A stretch of 64,000 nucleotides of DNA from contig NZ_CP025118.1 in NCBI RefSeq assembly GCF_002831665.1, positions 1,426,001 to 1,490,000 on the forward strand, given 5' to 3'. Origin of the DNA: Lacinutrix sp. Bg11-31. GTDB taxonomy: Bacteria > Bacteroidota > Bacteroidia > Flavobacteriales > Flavobacteriaceae. The translations under genes and the position numbers were made by a program. The notes under the pieces are model-generated. The model worked only from the letters and a program-made list of their open reading frames with translations. It did not search any database and was not told where the DNA came from. The number at the start of each line of letters is the position of its first letter. Position 1 is the stretch's first letter. This document shows positions 23,368-31,899 of the stretch, in pieces.

Positions 23368-25314
23368 TTACCAACCAACAATTTTAATATCATCAACTGT
23401 TTCTAAAAACTTTATTAATTTATCTAAATAGATTTCCAATGCTTGCTCATCTTTTATAAAACCCCAAGCGTTTGGTGTTGTAACATTCATTGTAGCTACA
23501 ATAGTATTATGTTTATCGTTTGTTAGTACGTAATGGTTTAGGTAATAGTTATCGGGTAACTCTTTAGACAAAACATCCATCTTTAATAACATACCTTCAA
23601 AACGCTCTTTTGCTTTAACTGCTTTCGCTTCTGATTCTTCTAGATTACTTTCAAAATTACTATGTCTTGCTTTTACAAAATACCAACAGCCATATCGCGC
23701 CTGTATACGATATTCTTTAGCGCTTGTATGCACAGAAAGGTCTAAACGATATTTATGGTTTTCTTTTTCAATTAAAAAAGTAAGATTAGATTTTACAGCC
23801 TTTTGCTGATAGAGCATCTTAATGTTTTTTGTAACTGCTTGTTCTAAAAGTGATGTTTTAATGCGTTCTCTTAACCCTTTTAAAAATCCAGATTTATGAA
23901 TCTCTTTTACCTTGGACTCTTCAATATTTGTATCGTAACTTGTTACAGATGCTATTTGTATAGCATTTGTCATAACATCTAATAAAGTTACATCTTGCGA
24001 ATCATTAGCCTCATCAGTTGCATTACTTTCTATTCTTATTTTTAAGGTATTAAATAACCTAGAAATTTGCATCGCTCGATTGCTTAGAAAGTTCTCACGT
24101 TGGCATAATTGATACAATACTTGCTCCCATTCTTCATCAAAATATTCGTTTTTAGACAATTTTTCTTTTAAGTCAGCATCAATAGTTTTTAATTTAAAGG
24201 TTTCCATAACCTCATCATTCCAAGCGGTAAAATCAGGATAGCGTTCTAAAACTCTAAAAAGTAATGGATAGGCTATTTGAATACTAAACACACCAATGTT
24301 TATAAGCTGTTCAAAAGCTGTAGGTTTACTTTCATTCTCTACAGCAAGCATAATGCTTCTTACTAAAGATAAACTGTTTAACAAGCGCTTAATGGCTCTT
24401 GGGTTAGAACCAACAGTCAGGTTACTTATATCTACTATAACATCGGATATTTCTGGTGTTAACTCGCCATCATTAAAATACTGTAGTTTGATTAAATTGT
24501 CAATTATCAAATCGTTTACACGATATTGACCAATAGGCATGGTAAACGGTAATTGGATGATTTTCTCAAAAAACGAACGGAATTCACGTTCATTTTCGGT
24601 TGTTTTTTTACCAAATTTTGGCTCTAATCCTTTTACTACTACTTCATAATCTATAGCTAGAATAAAGATGCAGTTTTCTAAATCGAAAATATTTTTTAAC
24701 AACTCTAAAATTTGCACAGCTACTGGTGGATTTATACGGTCTAAATCGTCTATAAAAAACAAGAACCCTTTGATGTCTTTGTTTTTCTCTACACTAATAT
24801 TTATTTGCTCCTGTAGTTCTGAATGCAAATCTCGTAATGAAGATTGCTTTTCTGTCGATTCAAAAAAAGCATCAGTTGCATCTCCTGCCACACCTGCTGT
24901 TAATGCATTTGCTCCAAATTTAGTTGCTCCACGTGTTGCTGCTTTAAAAAAGTTAACTGCCTTACTTTTTAATGCTTGTAAATCTTGGTTTTTATCTTTA
25001 GACAACTCACTAATAACCGAAGCAATTATACCTTGAATAATATTTGTCATCGTGGTATACTCGTCGGTAAGCAGTGAGTATTCCCAAGTGTTTATCCAAA
25101 TGCCATGAAACTTACTATTACTATCACACAAATCGTGCTTGATAGCATTCATAAGCGATGTTTTACCAGATCCCCATTCACCTTGAATAGCAATAGTTAA
25201 AGGTGTTTGTGCAGAATCTATAAAATTAGTTAAACCATTTTTATAGGCTTCTATCCCTAATTGATCTTTATCTCCTGCTTTTTTAGGAATGTCTATAATA
25301 CTAGATGTGCTCAT
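23368..25314 (-). CDS. KAP-family P-loop NTPase
   Basis: The 648-aa protein has Walker A GEWGSGKTS (45-53) and Walker B FLFFIDDLDR (184-193), with the segment between them containing a small Gly/Ala-rich stretch (GATKFGANALTAGVAGDA) at the place where KAP NTPases often carry membrane helices; here it is too weak to be a clear membrane segment. The C-terminal 250 residues include a beta-rich domain (KYRLDLSVHTSAKEYRIQARYGCWYFV). KAP NTPases occur in phage-exclusion and defence loci (e.g. PifA). The gene starts 2 bp after the triple-repeat protein gene, so they are co-translated. Likely the energy/sensing component of a local cassette. Confidence 0.85.
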   Translation of the reverse strand: MSTSSIIDIPKKAGDKDQLGIEAYKNGLTNFIDSAQTPLTIAIQGEWGSGKTSLMNAIKHDLCDSNSKFHGIWINTWEYSLLTDEYTTMTNIIQGIIASVISELSKDKNQDLQALKSKAVNFFKAATRGATKFGANALTAGVAGDATDAFFESTEKQSSLRDLHSELQEQINISVEKNKDIKGFLFFIDDLDRINPPVAVQILELLKNIFDLENCIFILAIDYEVVVKGLEPKFGKKTTENEREFRSFFEKIIQLPFTMPIGQYRVNDLIIDNLIKLQYFNDGELTPEISDVIVDISNLTVGSNPRAIKRLLNSLSLVRSIMLAVENESKPTAFEQLINIGVFSIQIAYPLLFRVLERYPDFTAWNDEVMETFKLKTIDADLKEKLSKNEYFDEEWEQVLYQLCQRENFLSNRAMQISRLFNTLKIRIESNATDEANDSQDVTLLDVMTNAIQIASVTSYDTNIEESKVKEIHKSGFLKGLRERIKTSLLEQAVTKNIKMLYQQKAVKSNLTFLIEKENHKYRLDLSVHTSAKEYRIQARYGCWYFVKARHSNFESNLEESEAKAVKAKERFEGMLLKMDVLSKELPDNYYLNHYVLTNDKHNTIVATMNVTTPNAWGFIKDEQALEIYLDKLIKFLETVDDIKIVGW

Positions 25315-25316
25315 AT

Positions 25317-25616
25317 TTATTTTGAGTAATTTCTACTAATTTGTTTACACTCCATATTATAAGTTTCTGCGTAGTTACCTGATTGAACCGAAAAAGTATC
25401 ACCCGAAGCTCCTAAAAACCTATCTATTTTTAAAAACTTACGTGCTATTTTCTTTAAGTCTTGGTCTAACACTTCTATATAGTTACCATCTTGTACTATT
25501 ACAATCTTACTAGAATTGCCTAATAGCATAGCTTTACAATAAGTACGTGCTATTTTACGACCCTCAGAGTCTAATGTCTCTAAATAATTACCATCAATTT
25601 TTACACGTGCTATCAT
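25317..25616 (-). CDS. 99-aa protein of three internal repeats
   Basis: Three repeats of about 34 residues share the pattern V..(D/S)GNYxE(T/V)...(E/D)xKxIAR.(Y/F): KIDGNYLETLDSEGRKIAR, VQDGNYIEVLDQDLKKIAR and VQSGNYAETYNMECKQISR. This resembles a small all-beta repeat fold. The gene is sandwiched between a PD-(D/E)XK-like gene (6 bp upstream) and the KAP gene (2 bp downstream). Unknown function; a binding or scaffold subunit of the KAP cassette is an inference. Confidence 0.65.
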   Translation of the reverse strand: MIARVKIDGNYLETLDSEGRKIARTYCKAMLLGNSSKIVIVQDGNYIEVLDQDLKKIARKFLKIDRFLGASGDTFSVQSGNYAETYNMECKQISRNYSK

Positions 25617-25622
25617 AGTGTT

Positions 25623-26126
25623 TTATATTAAATTATATTTTTCAATTTGCTCAATTGGAAACAATGTACCAGCCAAAGCAAAAATGCCATTCTCTTTAAA
25701 CATGGCTCTACTAAAGTTTGGCTCCAAATTTTGGTCTTTTCTTTTTTGCTCTTCTATAAAAGCTTCTTTAGTTATAAGCCCAAAATTTATCACTTTTAAA
25801 TCCTCACCTAACTCTACACCAATAAGCTCATCCCAATTGGGATTAATTTTAGAAGTGCGACCATATTTATTTTCAGCAGTAATCATTTTAACTGATATTT
25901 TTGAGCCATCATGTTCGCAAATAATATCATAACCTTCATTAGATTGGTTTTTTACAACTTTTGGACGCCTACCCATTTGTTCTAAAAAAGAATGTGCTAT
26001 TGCCTCTCCAATTCTGCCTATGATATTATCGTTGCCATGTAATACTTCATCTTTATTTGCCAAATTCAAAAAAGCTTTTCTTGCTTTAAGATAGTTTAAG
26101 CAAAATTGTTTTCTTTGGTTATCCAT
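25623..26126 (-). CDS. Small PD-(D/E)XK-like protein
   Basis: The 167-aa protein has the signature of a restriction-endonuclease fold: Glu41 in IGRIGEAIAHSFLEQ, Asp67 in NEGYDIIC and SVKMI with Lys80, separated by a short beta hairpin. This fits the E-x(n)-D-x(n)-(S/E)xK arrangement. It lies 34 bp after the RT gene and 6 bp before the triple-repeat gene, so it could belong either to the RT cassette or to the KAP cassette. The nuclease activity is inferred from the motif only. Confidence 0.65.
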   Translation of the reverse strand: MDNQRKQFCLNYLKARKAFLNLANKDEVLHGNDNIIGRIGEAIAHSFLEQMGRRPKVVKNQSNEGYDIICEHDGSKISVKMITAENKYGRTSKINPNWDELIGVELGEDLKVINFGLITKEAFIEEQKRKDQNLEPNFSRAMFKENGIFALAGTLFPIEQIEKYNLI

Positions 26127-26160
26127 TTTACAATTTAATTTTAATTATTTAAAAATGATA

Positions 26161-27861
26161 TTAATATCCATAACCGTAATCCGATTCCATTGCATCAAAA
26201 GACCATGACTCATTCTCATTAAAAAGAGAATCAAGTGTTTCTTCATGTTTCGATTCAGTATTACCATGTAACGCTCCAAATTCATTTAAAAATTGATCAT
26301 CTATGCTTTTACTTGCCTTAATATTTCCTGAAGCAAATTTAAATAATGGTTCTTCAACTGTAGTTTCTTCCCCGAATTCAATAGAAATTCCATGAAATTT
26401 AAAAATAGATAATCCTTGTATTTCGTAACTATTTGGTGAAGTAATATAACATTTTACAACCTTTGACTTTATTTTTATTACTTGAGCAGCAGCTTGAGCT
26501 GCATTTGACCCTAGTCTTAAAATCATAGATATATCCAATGAAATTAAGGACTTAATTATTTCATATTGAAGTTTTAATTCTGGTATGTCTGCAATTTTTG
26601 AACTTACCATAATTAAATCCTCTTCCGAAGATAAATATATTAGTCTACCTACTAAATAGCGTAAAAGTGTATGATGCGATTTTAGCCCAAGTGTGTTATC
26701 AATTTTTAATTCAACCTTAGACTTAAATAAGTCAATATAATATTTATTTAAAATTTTAAAATCATTAACTATTTCTGACACACTCAGTTTCCTATTTCCT
26801 ATTAAATTACCAAACCAATCTTCTAGCCTACGATTTCTGCGAGACTTTGATCTAATATCTTCAGAAATCATAGGAATATCAATTCTAATATTATTTCTTT
26901 TAAATGTATTATTAAGATCATTAATTTGATCAGAACTCATTTTAATAAAATTCTTGAGATCATTAATTCGCTTCATCCATTTATTAGATAACTCTTGATC
27001 AATTGCTATAGAATTTGATAACCAATCTTTTGTTGAAATTTGAAATATTTTATCTTCTTTATGTAAATCTAAATTTAACGCTTCAAGTAGTTCCGTTAAC
27101 TTTTGAGCATAAACCTTTACTTCTTCTGAAGTTCCAATGATAATAATATCATCCACATAACGCCAATATTTATCATTGGTTATTGTTTCCATTGTTCCAT
27201 CAACTTCATTTAGCACTAAATTTGCTATTAAATGACTAAACATAGGACCAACAAGTAATCCCTTTTCATTTGAATCACTTTGAACCTTTTCATATTTACT
27301 CAAAAAATTTATACCTAATCTCTTTATTGTATCATTAATTTTAGCTTTACCACATGCTTCTATCCATTTATCTCTTGCTAAATCCAAACTAATTGAAGGA
27401 TAAAAAGATTTAATATCAAAATATATTACTTCTTGATCAATATTATTCTCGCAAGCTTGTTTGATTGAGTTATATCTTTCTTTCCAACCATGCATGTAAT
27501 GTTTATAAATTGAATCCTCTTCATCTGAGACTAAAAGATAACTATAGACAGATTTATTCGAATAAAATTCAATAAAATTTGAACATTCATTAATTAACAC
27601 AGACTCCGCTATTATGTCATTTGGTCCAGGCACATAAATCGTTCTTTGTTTAATTTCATTATCTATAAATGATTTAAAGTGTTTCGTCTTTAAAAAATTA
27701 GGTGTTTCATTTTTTATAGAAAGATTTACAGCTACCTCCTTAGCCCAAACATCTGTTTTACTAACAGATGTATCTAAATAATATCTTAAAGACAGGTAAG
27801 CAATAATATCTCTCTTCCGATAATTATTGATTGCTTTTATAGCTATTGTTTCTGATTTCAT
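26161..27861 (-). CDS. Reverse transcriptase, defence (Abi/DRT-like) type
   Basis: This RNA-directed DNA polymerase of 566 aa contains the RT blocks FDIKSFYPSI (148-157), a GP...S..LAN block at about 205-215 and the catalytic YVDD (235-238) followed by LNLDLHKEDK. Residues 14-30 (YRKRDIIAYLSLRYYLD) match the N-terminal motif common in bacterial defence RTs. There is no maturase or endonuclease domain, so it is not a group II intron; the C-terminal ~250 residues are a helical extension of unknown kind. It overlaps the upstream methyltransferase-like gene as ATGA. Only 34 bp separates it from the next gene, leaving no room for a retron-type ncRNA there. Confidence 0.88.
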   Translation of the reverse strand: MKSETIAIKAINNYRKRDIIAYLSLRYYLDTSVSKTDVWAKEVAVNLSIKNETPNFLKTKHFKSFIDNEIKQRTIYVPGPNDIIAESVLINECSNFIEFYSNKSVYSYLLVSDEEDSIYKHYMHGWKERYNSIKQACENNIDQEVIYFDIKSFYPSISLDLARDKWIEACGKAKINDTIKRLGINFLSKYEKVQSDSNEKGLLVGPMFSHLIANLVLNEVDGTMETITNDKYWRYVDDIIIIGTSEEVKVYAQKLTELLEALNLDLHKEDKIFQISTKDWLSNSIAIDQELSNKWMKRINDLKNFIKMSSDQINDLNNTFKRNNIRIDIPMISEDIRSKSRRNRRLEDWFGNLIGNRKLSVSEIVNDFKILNKYYIDLFKSKVELKIDNTLGLKSHHTLLRYLVGRLIYLSSEEDLIMVSSKIADIPELKLQYEIIKSLISLDISMILRLGSNAAQAAAQVIKIKSKVVKCYITSPNSYEIQGLSIFKFHGISIEFGEETTVEEPLFKFASGNIKASKSIDDQFLNEFGALHGNTESKHEETLDSLFNENESWSFDAMESDYGYGY

Positions 27862-28793
27862 ATTCTCTCCGTATTAAATTTTACGACAGCAACATTAGTT
27901 CTTGATACGACATCTATTAACCCATGATTAAATAAGGCTTGTGAAGTTTCTATTTTAATATCCTCAGTTGAACCAATAAGTTTTTTAAACTTATTATAAA
28001 ACCACTTTATTGCCTTTGGGAAAAAGCTAATAAAACTAATTTTATATTTGGGTTCCAACCAAATTGCAACAGTTGACTTTCCAGAAAAATGATTAAATAG
28101 TTTTTCAAATTGATCTTTTACATCGTTCCATTTACCTTCTCGTTCAAGAAATCCTGTAAAATTTGCAAGTAATAAAATCTTATTATTGTTCTGTTTACTC
28201 AACGAGGTGATTCTGTTCATTAATTGTAATGTAGAAGCATCGTTTGTAACATCCCAAATTTCAGTATGTAATTGAACATAAATTTCATACTCTTCAAGAT
28301 ATTCCTTTATTTCAACAAAAGATTCTTTAAAAATATCAATTGCTGTTTGTGAAATTTCACCAGCCAAAATTTCTATATTCATAGGAATAGGTGGAAACAC
28401 TTTTTCCTCTCGTAATTGAGCAATATTACAAAGTAAAGAAAGAGAAGCTGCTCCTGTACCTGATGGAATATCTGTTATAAACACATCATATCCACCAAGG
28501 GATTTTACGAATGCGTCTGAAACTTCTTTTAAATCTTTTTTAGGATCTAAAAAGGCTAATTGAAATCGAGCACAAGACCCATTATAATTAAAAGAATAAT
28601 GTTTATGAGTTGCTTCTTCATCAATACCTCCAATTTCACCTCGGTGATTGTTTTTAGTAGCTTCTTTTAACAAATCTTTTTCACCAAGCAGTTTCTTCCA
28701 ACAATCAATTATTGCGTGAGGCAATGTCATCGTTTTCTTTGAATTATTCCATAGCGACTTTGGAATATCCTTTGGTTTAATAATTCTTGACAT
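27858..28793 (-). CDS. Methyltransferase-like Rossmann protein paired with the RT
   Basis: The 311-aa protein contains FITDIPSGTGAASLSLL, similar to SAM-binding motif I, followed by MNIEILAGEISQTAI where the acidic residue ending strand 2 is expected, then LHTEIWDVTN and KILLLANFTGFL in the positions of motifs III-IV. I infer a class I methyltransferase-like fold; the usual Asp of motif I is followed by IPSGTG rather than a standard GxGxG, so activity is uncertain. It overlaps the RT gene by 4 nt (ATGA), which argues for a functional pair. I know of no described RT defence type with this partner. Confidence 0.55.
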   Translation of the reverse strand: MSRIIKPKDIPKSLWNNSKKTMTLPHAIIDCWKKLLGEKDLLKEATKNNHRGEIGGIDEEATHKHYSFNYNGSCARFQLAFLDPKKDLKEVSDAFVKSLGGYDVFITDIPSGTGAASLSLLCNIAQLREEKVFPPIPMNIEILAGEISQTAIDIFKESFVEIKEYLEEYEIYVQLHTEIWDVTNDASTLQLMNRITSLSKQNNNKILLLANFTGFLEREGKWNDVKDQFEKLFNHFSGKSTVAIWLEPKYKISFISFFPKAIKWFYNKFKKLIGSTEDIKIETSQALFNHGLIDVVSRTNVAVVKFNTERI

Positions 28794-28837
28794 AATGTGG
28801 TTTTTCTAGGCTTTTATATTGGTTAACTTTAGGCTTA

Positions 28838-29161
28838 CTAAATATATAATTCATGTGTCTTCAGGTATATTATAAATATATCTATATCAAACAAGATCTG
28901 CTTAATTGCATCATCCCAATAGTTATTTACATCATCGTGTTCTTCGTTGTCTATCGTTAATGCTCCGAAATTATCAATTGAATCTCTCCAGTTCCTTATA
29001 AAGAATTGAATCTCATAATTATCGTAATCTTTTAACTTATCAACTTCGATCTTAACCTCTAAACTAAGGTCTATTGCTTTTTGAATGTTCAGTTTAGAAT
29101 AGCTCAAGCTTTTAAGAAGATCTACTTTAGATTCTAACACACTTATAATTTTATTCATCAA
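28838..29161 (-). CDS. Hypothetical acidic helical protein between hsdS2 and the RT unit
   Basis: The 107-aa protein is all-helical and acidic (ESKVDLLKSLSYSKLNIQKAIDLSLEVKIEVDKLKDYDNYEIQFF...). It has no recognisable domain or membrane segment. It begins 8 bp after the hsdS2 stop and is followed after 44 bp by the RT partner gene. It could be an antitoxin-like or adapter protein of either unit. Unknown. Confidence 0.5.
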   Translation of the reverse strand: MMNKIISVLESKVDLLKSLSYSKLNIQKAIDLSLEVKIEVDKLKDYDNYEIQFFIRNWRDSIDNFGALTIDNEEHDDVNNYWDDAIKQILFDIDIFIIYLKTHELYI

Positions 29162-29169
29162 TAATTTAT

Positions 29170-30495
29170 TTACGTTTTCTTCCTCCTCCTAGCCGTTTTC
29201 TTAACAGGCTTCAAATCTTCCTTCAATTTCTGTATCTCCTCCAACAACTCTTTTGCATCTCCATCTGTATCTAACTGCTCTACCAATTCTCCTTTAAAGG
29301 CTTTTGCTAAAATAGCTTGTGGTAAGCTGTCTATTTTTATTTTTAGGCTTTGGTATTGCGCTTCTATAGCATCTGCTTTGGCAAATAAATGTTCTACACG
29401 TTTTACGATTTCGGCTTGTTCTTTTTTTGAAGGAATTTTAATAACTAAACTTTTAATATCCCCTAAAGTTAAACCAGCTTTAGTAACTCCTCTTTTAAGA
29501 TTTTTTAATTGGCCAAAACCATCTTCGGACATTAAATAAAAACATAAATAAAATTCATTTATTTCTTTGATTGGACGAGCTAAACAAACATGTTGATTAA
29601 CATATGCTTCAATATTCCAACTATTTTGAATTAATGATATCATTCCTATATCAGCCGTAATAGAAATTAATATATCTCTTGATTGTAAAAGAGTTCTTTT
29701 TCCTTCGGATGAATCAGGTAGTTTTAAGAATTGACACTTTTCTTCCCTGAGGTCTAATTCCATACTTCCATAGTTCATATTTGTGATCCTTACGAACAAT
29801 TGCTCTCCTAATTCATTATAATATTTAGCCCAACCTCTTGAACCACTTGTTACAAATTCAAATATTTTTGAACTTTCAACCTCTTTCCATTTCTCCAACG
29901 TCTTCCCAACACGCCATTCCTCAGTAAGCTTCCCTTTTACCGCTTGGGTTAACACCGCTTGCCTAAATTTTTTAAGGATTTGTGGTATGTGGTTTAAACG
30001 CGTTTTAAGGCTGTCTAGATACCCAAATAATTCATCTAATTTGGCAACAATGCGTTGTTGTTCTACAAGTGGTGGAAGTGGAAAAGGAATAGACTTTAAA
30101 TTTCCTTGATTTAGTTTTAATCTTGTAGTGCCTCCTACATAATTTGTGTAATCAAATTGATTCAAAAAATGTAATAGAAAAATATTAGAAGTAACATTCT
30201 TTCTAGCTTTTAAAACGTGAGCGTGATTATTTACCCATGATTTACCTGAGATTAAATAGGCTACATTCTTCGAAAAATCTAAAAATGGTGCGCCATCTTC
30301 TCCTAACAATATTAGCTCTTCATCAAAAATATAATCGTCAATTTTACCTGCTACTCCAGTCGCACCATAATATGGAATATCTCCAATTCGTTTTGCCCTT
30401 TCAGAAGCACTTACTGGTTTTCTTTTATTGTCTAATATTTCAATAGAATCTTCAATATTAGATAAAATCCAATTCTTTGGTAATTCTTTTCCCAT
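29170..30495 (-). CDS. hsdS: Type I restriction specificity subunit (system 2)
   Basis: The 441-aa protein has two target recognition domains, beginning LPKNWILSNIEDSIEI and LEKWKEVESSKIFEF, each ending in a conserved helical spacer (VEQQRIVAKLDELFGYLDS and KEQAEIVKRVEHLFAKADA). It ends in a Lys/Arg-rich tail (KKTARRRKKT). The stop of hsdM2 directly abuts its ATG. Sequence family differs from hsdS1 (EcoKI-like spacer rather than QQKIANFL), so the two systems recognise different sites and are not recent duplicates. No repeat-derived insertions are present. Confidence 0.92.
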   Translation of the reverse strand: MGKELPKNWILSNIEDSIEILDNKRKPVSASERAKRIGDIPYYGATGVAGKIDDYIFDEELILLGEDGAPFLDFSKNVAYLISGKSWVNNHAHVLKARKNVTSNIFLLHFLNQFDYTNYVGGTTRLKLNQGNLKSIPFPLPPLVEQQRIVAKLDELFGYLDSLKTRLNHIPQILKKFRQAVLTQAVKGKLTEEWRVGKTLEKWKEVESSKIFEFVTSGSRGWAKYYNELGEQLFVRITNMNYGSMELDLREEKCQFLKLPDSSEGKRTLLQSRDILISITADIGMISLIQNSWNIEAYVNQHVCLARPIKEINEFYLCFYLMSEDGFGQLKNLKRGVTKAGLTLGDIKSLVIKIPSKKEQAEIVKRVEHLFAKADAIEAQYQSLKIKIDSLPQAILAKAFKGELVEQLDTDGDAKELLEEIQKLKEDLKPVKKTARRRKKT

Positions 30496-31899
30496 CTAGT
30501 TCAATGCTTTAATTATGGCATTCAACTCTTTGGTAATGCTGGTTAATTCGGTTAAGGCTTCTTTGGCAATTTCTATAGGTTCGCCAATATCTTCGGCTTT
30601 GGTAATGCTATCATCTGCAATTAAACCTAAATCTAGAGAGTCATTCTTTTTCGCAATGGTTGCTCTACTAATACAGCTAAAACGTTCGTCTTTAATTTTG
30701 TTTCGGTCTTTGGCGGTGTATGCTTTCTCGAAATCTGCAAAATAGCTTTCGGTAAATGGTGTACGTTTTCCAAAGTTTGGCATGTTGGTGCGCATATCAT
30801 AAAACCATACATCTTTGGTATTGGCTTTATCTGTAGTACCACGCTCAAAAAATAACACGTTTGTTTTTACACCTGCTGCGTAAAAAATACCTGTTGGTAA
30901 ACGTAGAATAGTGTGTAAATTACATTTTTCCATGAGGTCTTTACGTACGTTTTGTCCGTCACCATCTTCAAACAACACATTATCGGGCAATACAACTGCT
31001 GCTCTTGCTCCTCCTCTAGTATGTAAACTACGGTAAATACCTTGTAAGAAGTTTAATTGCTTATTAGAAGTTGGATATACTAAATCGGTTCTTGTGGGTC
31101 TGTCTCCTCCTTTTTTGGTTCCAAATGGTGGATTTGCTAAGACTAAATCTTTGTTTTTAATGCTTTCGCCATAACTGCTTAAAGAATCGCCTAGCGCAAT
31201 GTTTCCTCCCATACCGTGTAAAAAGGCATTCATCATTGCTAAACGGTGTGTGTCGCCTACCAACTCGCAACCTGAATATTGCTCGTTTTGCAAGTGGTTG
31301 TTTTGGGCTTCACTTAATTTATAAATATCGTTGTTGTTTAAAATGTGGTGATGTGCGGCAATCATAAAACCATAGGTGCCACATGCAGGATCATTAAGGC
31401 GCTCGCCTACTTTAGGATCCATTAAACGTACCATCACATTAATTAGTGGTCTTGGTGTAAAATATTGTCCTGCTCCCGATTTTTTCTCGCTAGCATTTTT
31501 TTCTAGCAAGCCTTCATACATTTCACCTAAACCTTCGTCTTTGGCTTCAAACCAATCCAGCTCGTCTATATGCTTTATAATTTTACGTAGGTTGGCTGGT
31601 TCTTGAATACTTGTTTGTGCGTTGTTGTATATTTTTTGAATCTTACCTGTGCTTTCTGTACCTAAGTGCAATAATAATTTTCGATAAAACGTAGCGAGTT
31701 CTATCCCTTCTTTTTGTTTAAGATCTTCCCAACGATACCCTTCTGGTAACTTGTTGTTGTAATCGGTTTCTTCTGCCATTTTAAGGAACAGAATAAAGGT
31801 AAGCTCGTTAAGATATTGGTGATAGGTGATACCATCGTCACGTAATACGTTACAAAGGTTCCAGAGTTTATTTACTATTTCTTGGGTGGATAATGCCAT
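30496..31899 (-). CDS. hsdM: Type I restriction DNA methyltransferase subunit (system 2)
   Basis: The 467-aa N6-adenine methyltransferase has the N-terminal helical domain, SAM motif I DPACGTYGF (170-178) and catalytic NPPF (256-259). Position 175 is Tyr where many relatives have Gly, but this position varies in the family. It abuts both the specificity gene downstream and the PD-(D/E)XK gene upstream with no spacing. The methylase presumably protects the island's host from hsdR2. Confidence 0.93.
   Translation of the reverse strand: MALSTQEIVNKLWNLCNVLRDDGITYHQYLNELTFILFLKMAEETDYNNKLPEGYRWEDLKQKEGIELATFYRKLLLHLGTESTGKIQKIYNNAQTSIQEPANLRKIIKHIDELDWFEAKDEGLGEMYEGLLEKNASEKKSGAGQYFTPRPLINVMVRLMDPKVGERLNDPACGTYGFMIAAHHHILNNNDIYKLSEAQNNHLQNEQYSGCELVGDTHRLAMMNAFLHGMGGNIALGDSLSSYGESIKNKDLVLANPPFGTKKGGDRPTRTDLVYPTSNKQLNFLQGIYRSLHTRGGARAAVVLPDNVLFEDGDGQNVRKDLMEKCNLHTILRLPTGIFYAAGVKTNVLFFERGTTDKANTKDVWFYDMRTNMPNFGKRTPFTESYFADFEKAYTAKDRNKIKDERFSCISRATIAKKNDSLDLGLIADDSITKAEDIGEPIEIAKEALTELTSITKELNAIIKALN

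Noticed and set aside
26127..28837. A retron (msr-msd ncRNA) with the reverse transcriptase
   Set aside because: The gaps around the RT gene are 34 and 44 bp and the upstream gene overlaps it, so no typical retron ncRNA fits; the partner gene also differs from known retron effectors.
30633..30848. Short minus-strand frame inside hsdM2
   Set aside because: It is an alternative frame within a gene whose methyltransferase motifs are continuous.
30496..31899. DPACGTYGF in HsdM2 as a broken SAM motif
   Set aside because: The residue after the second GT varies in functional HsdM proteins (for example Ala in EcoKI), so it is not evidence of inactivation.
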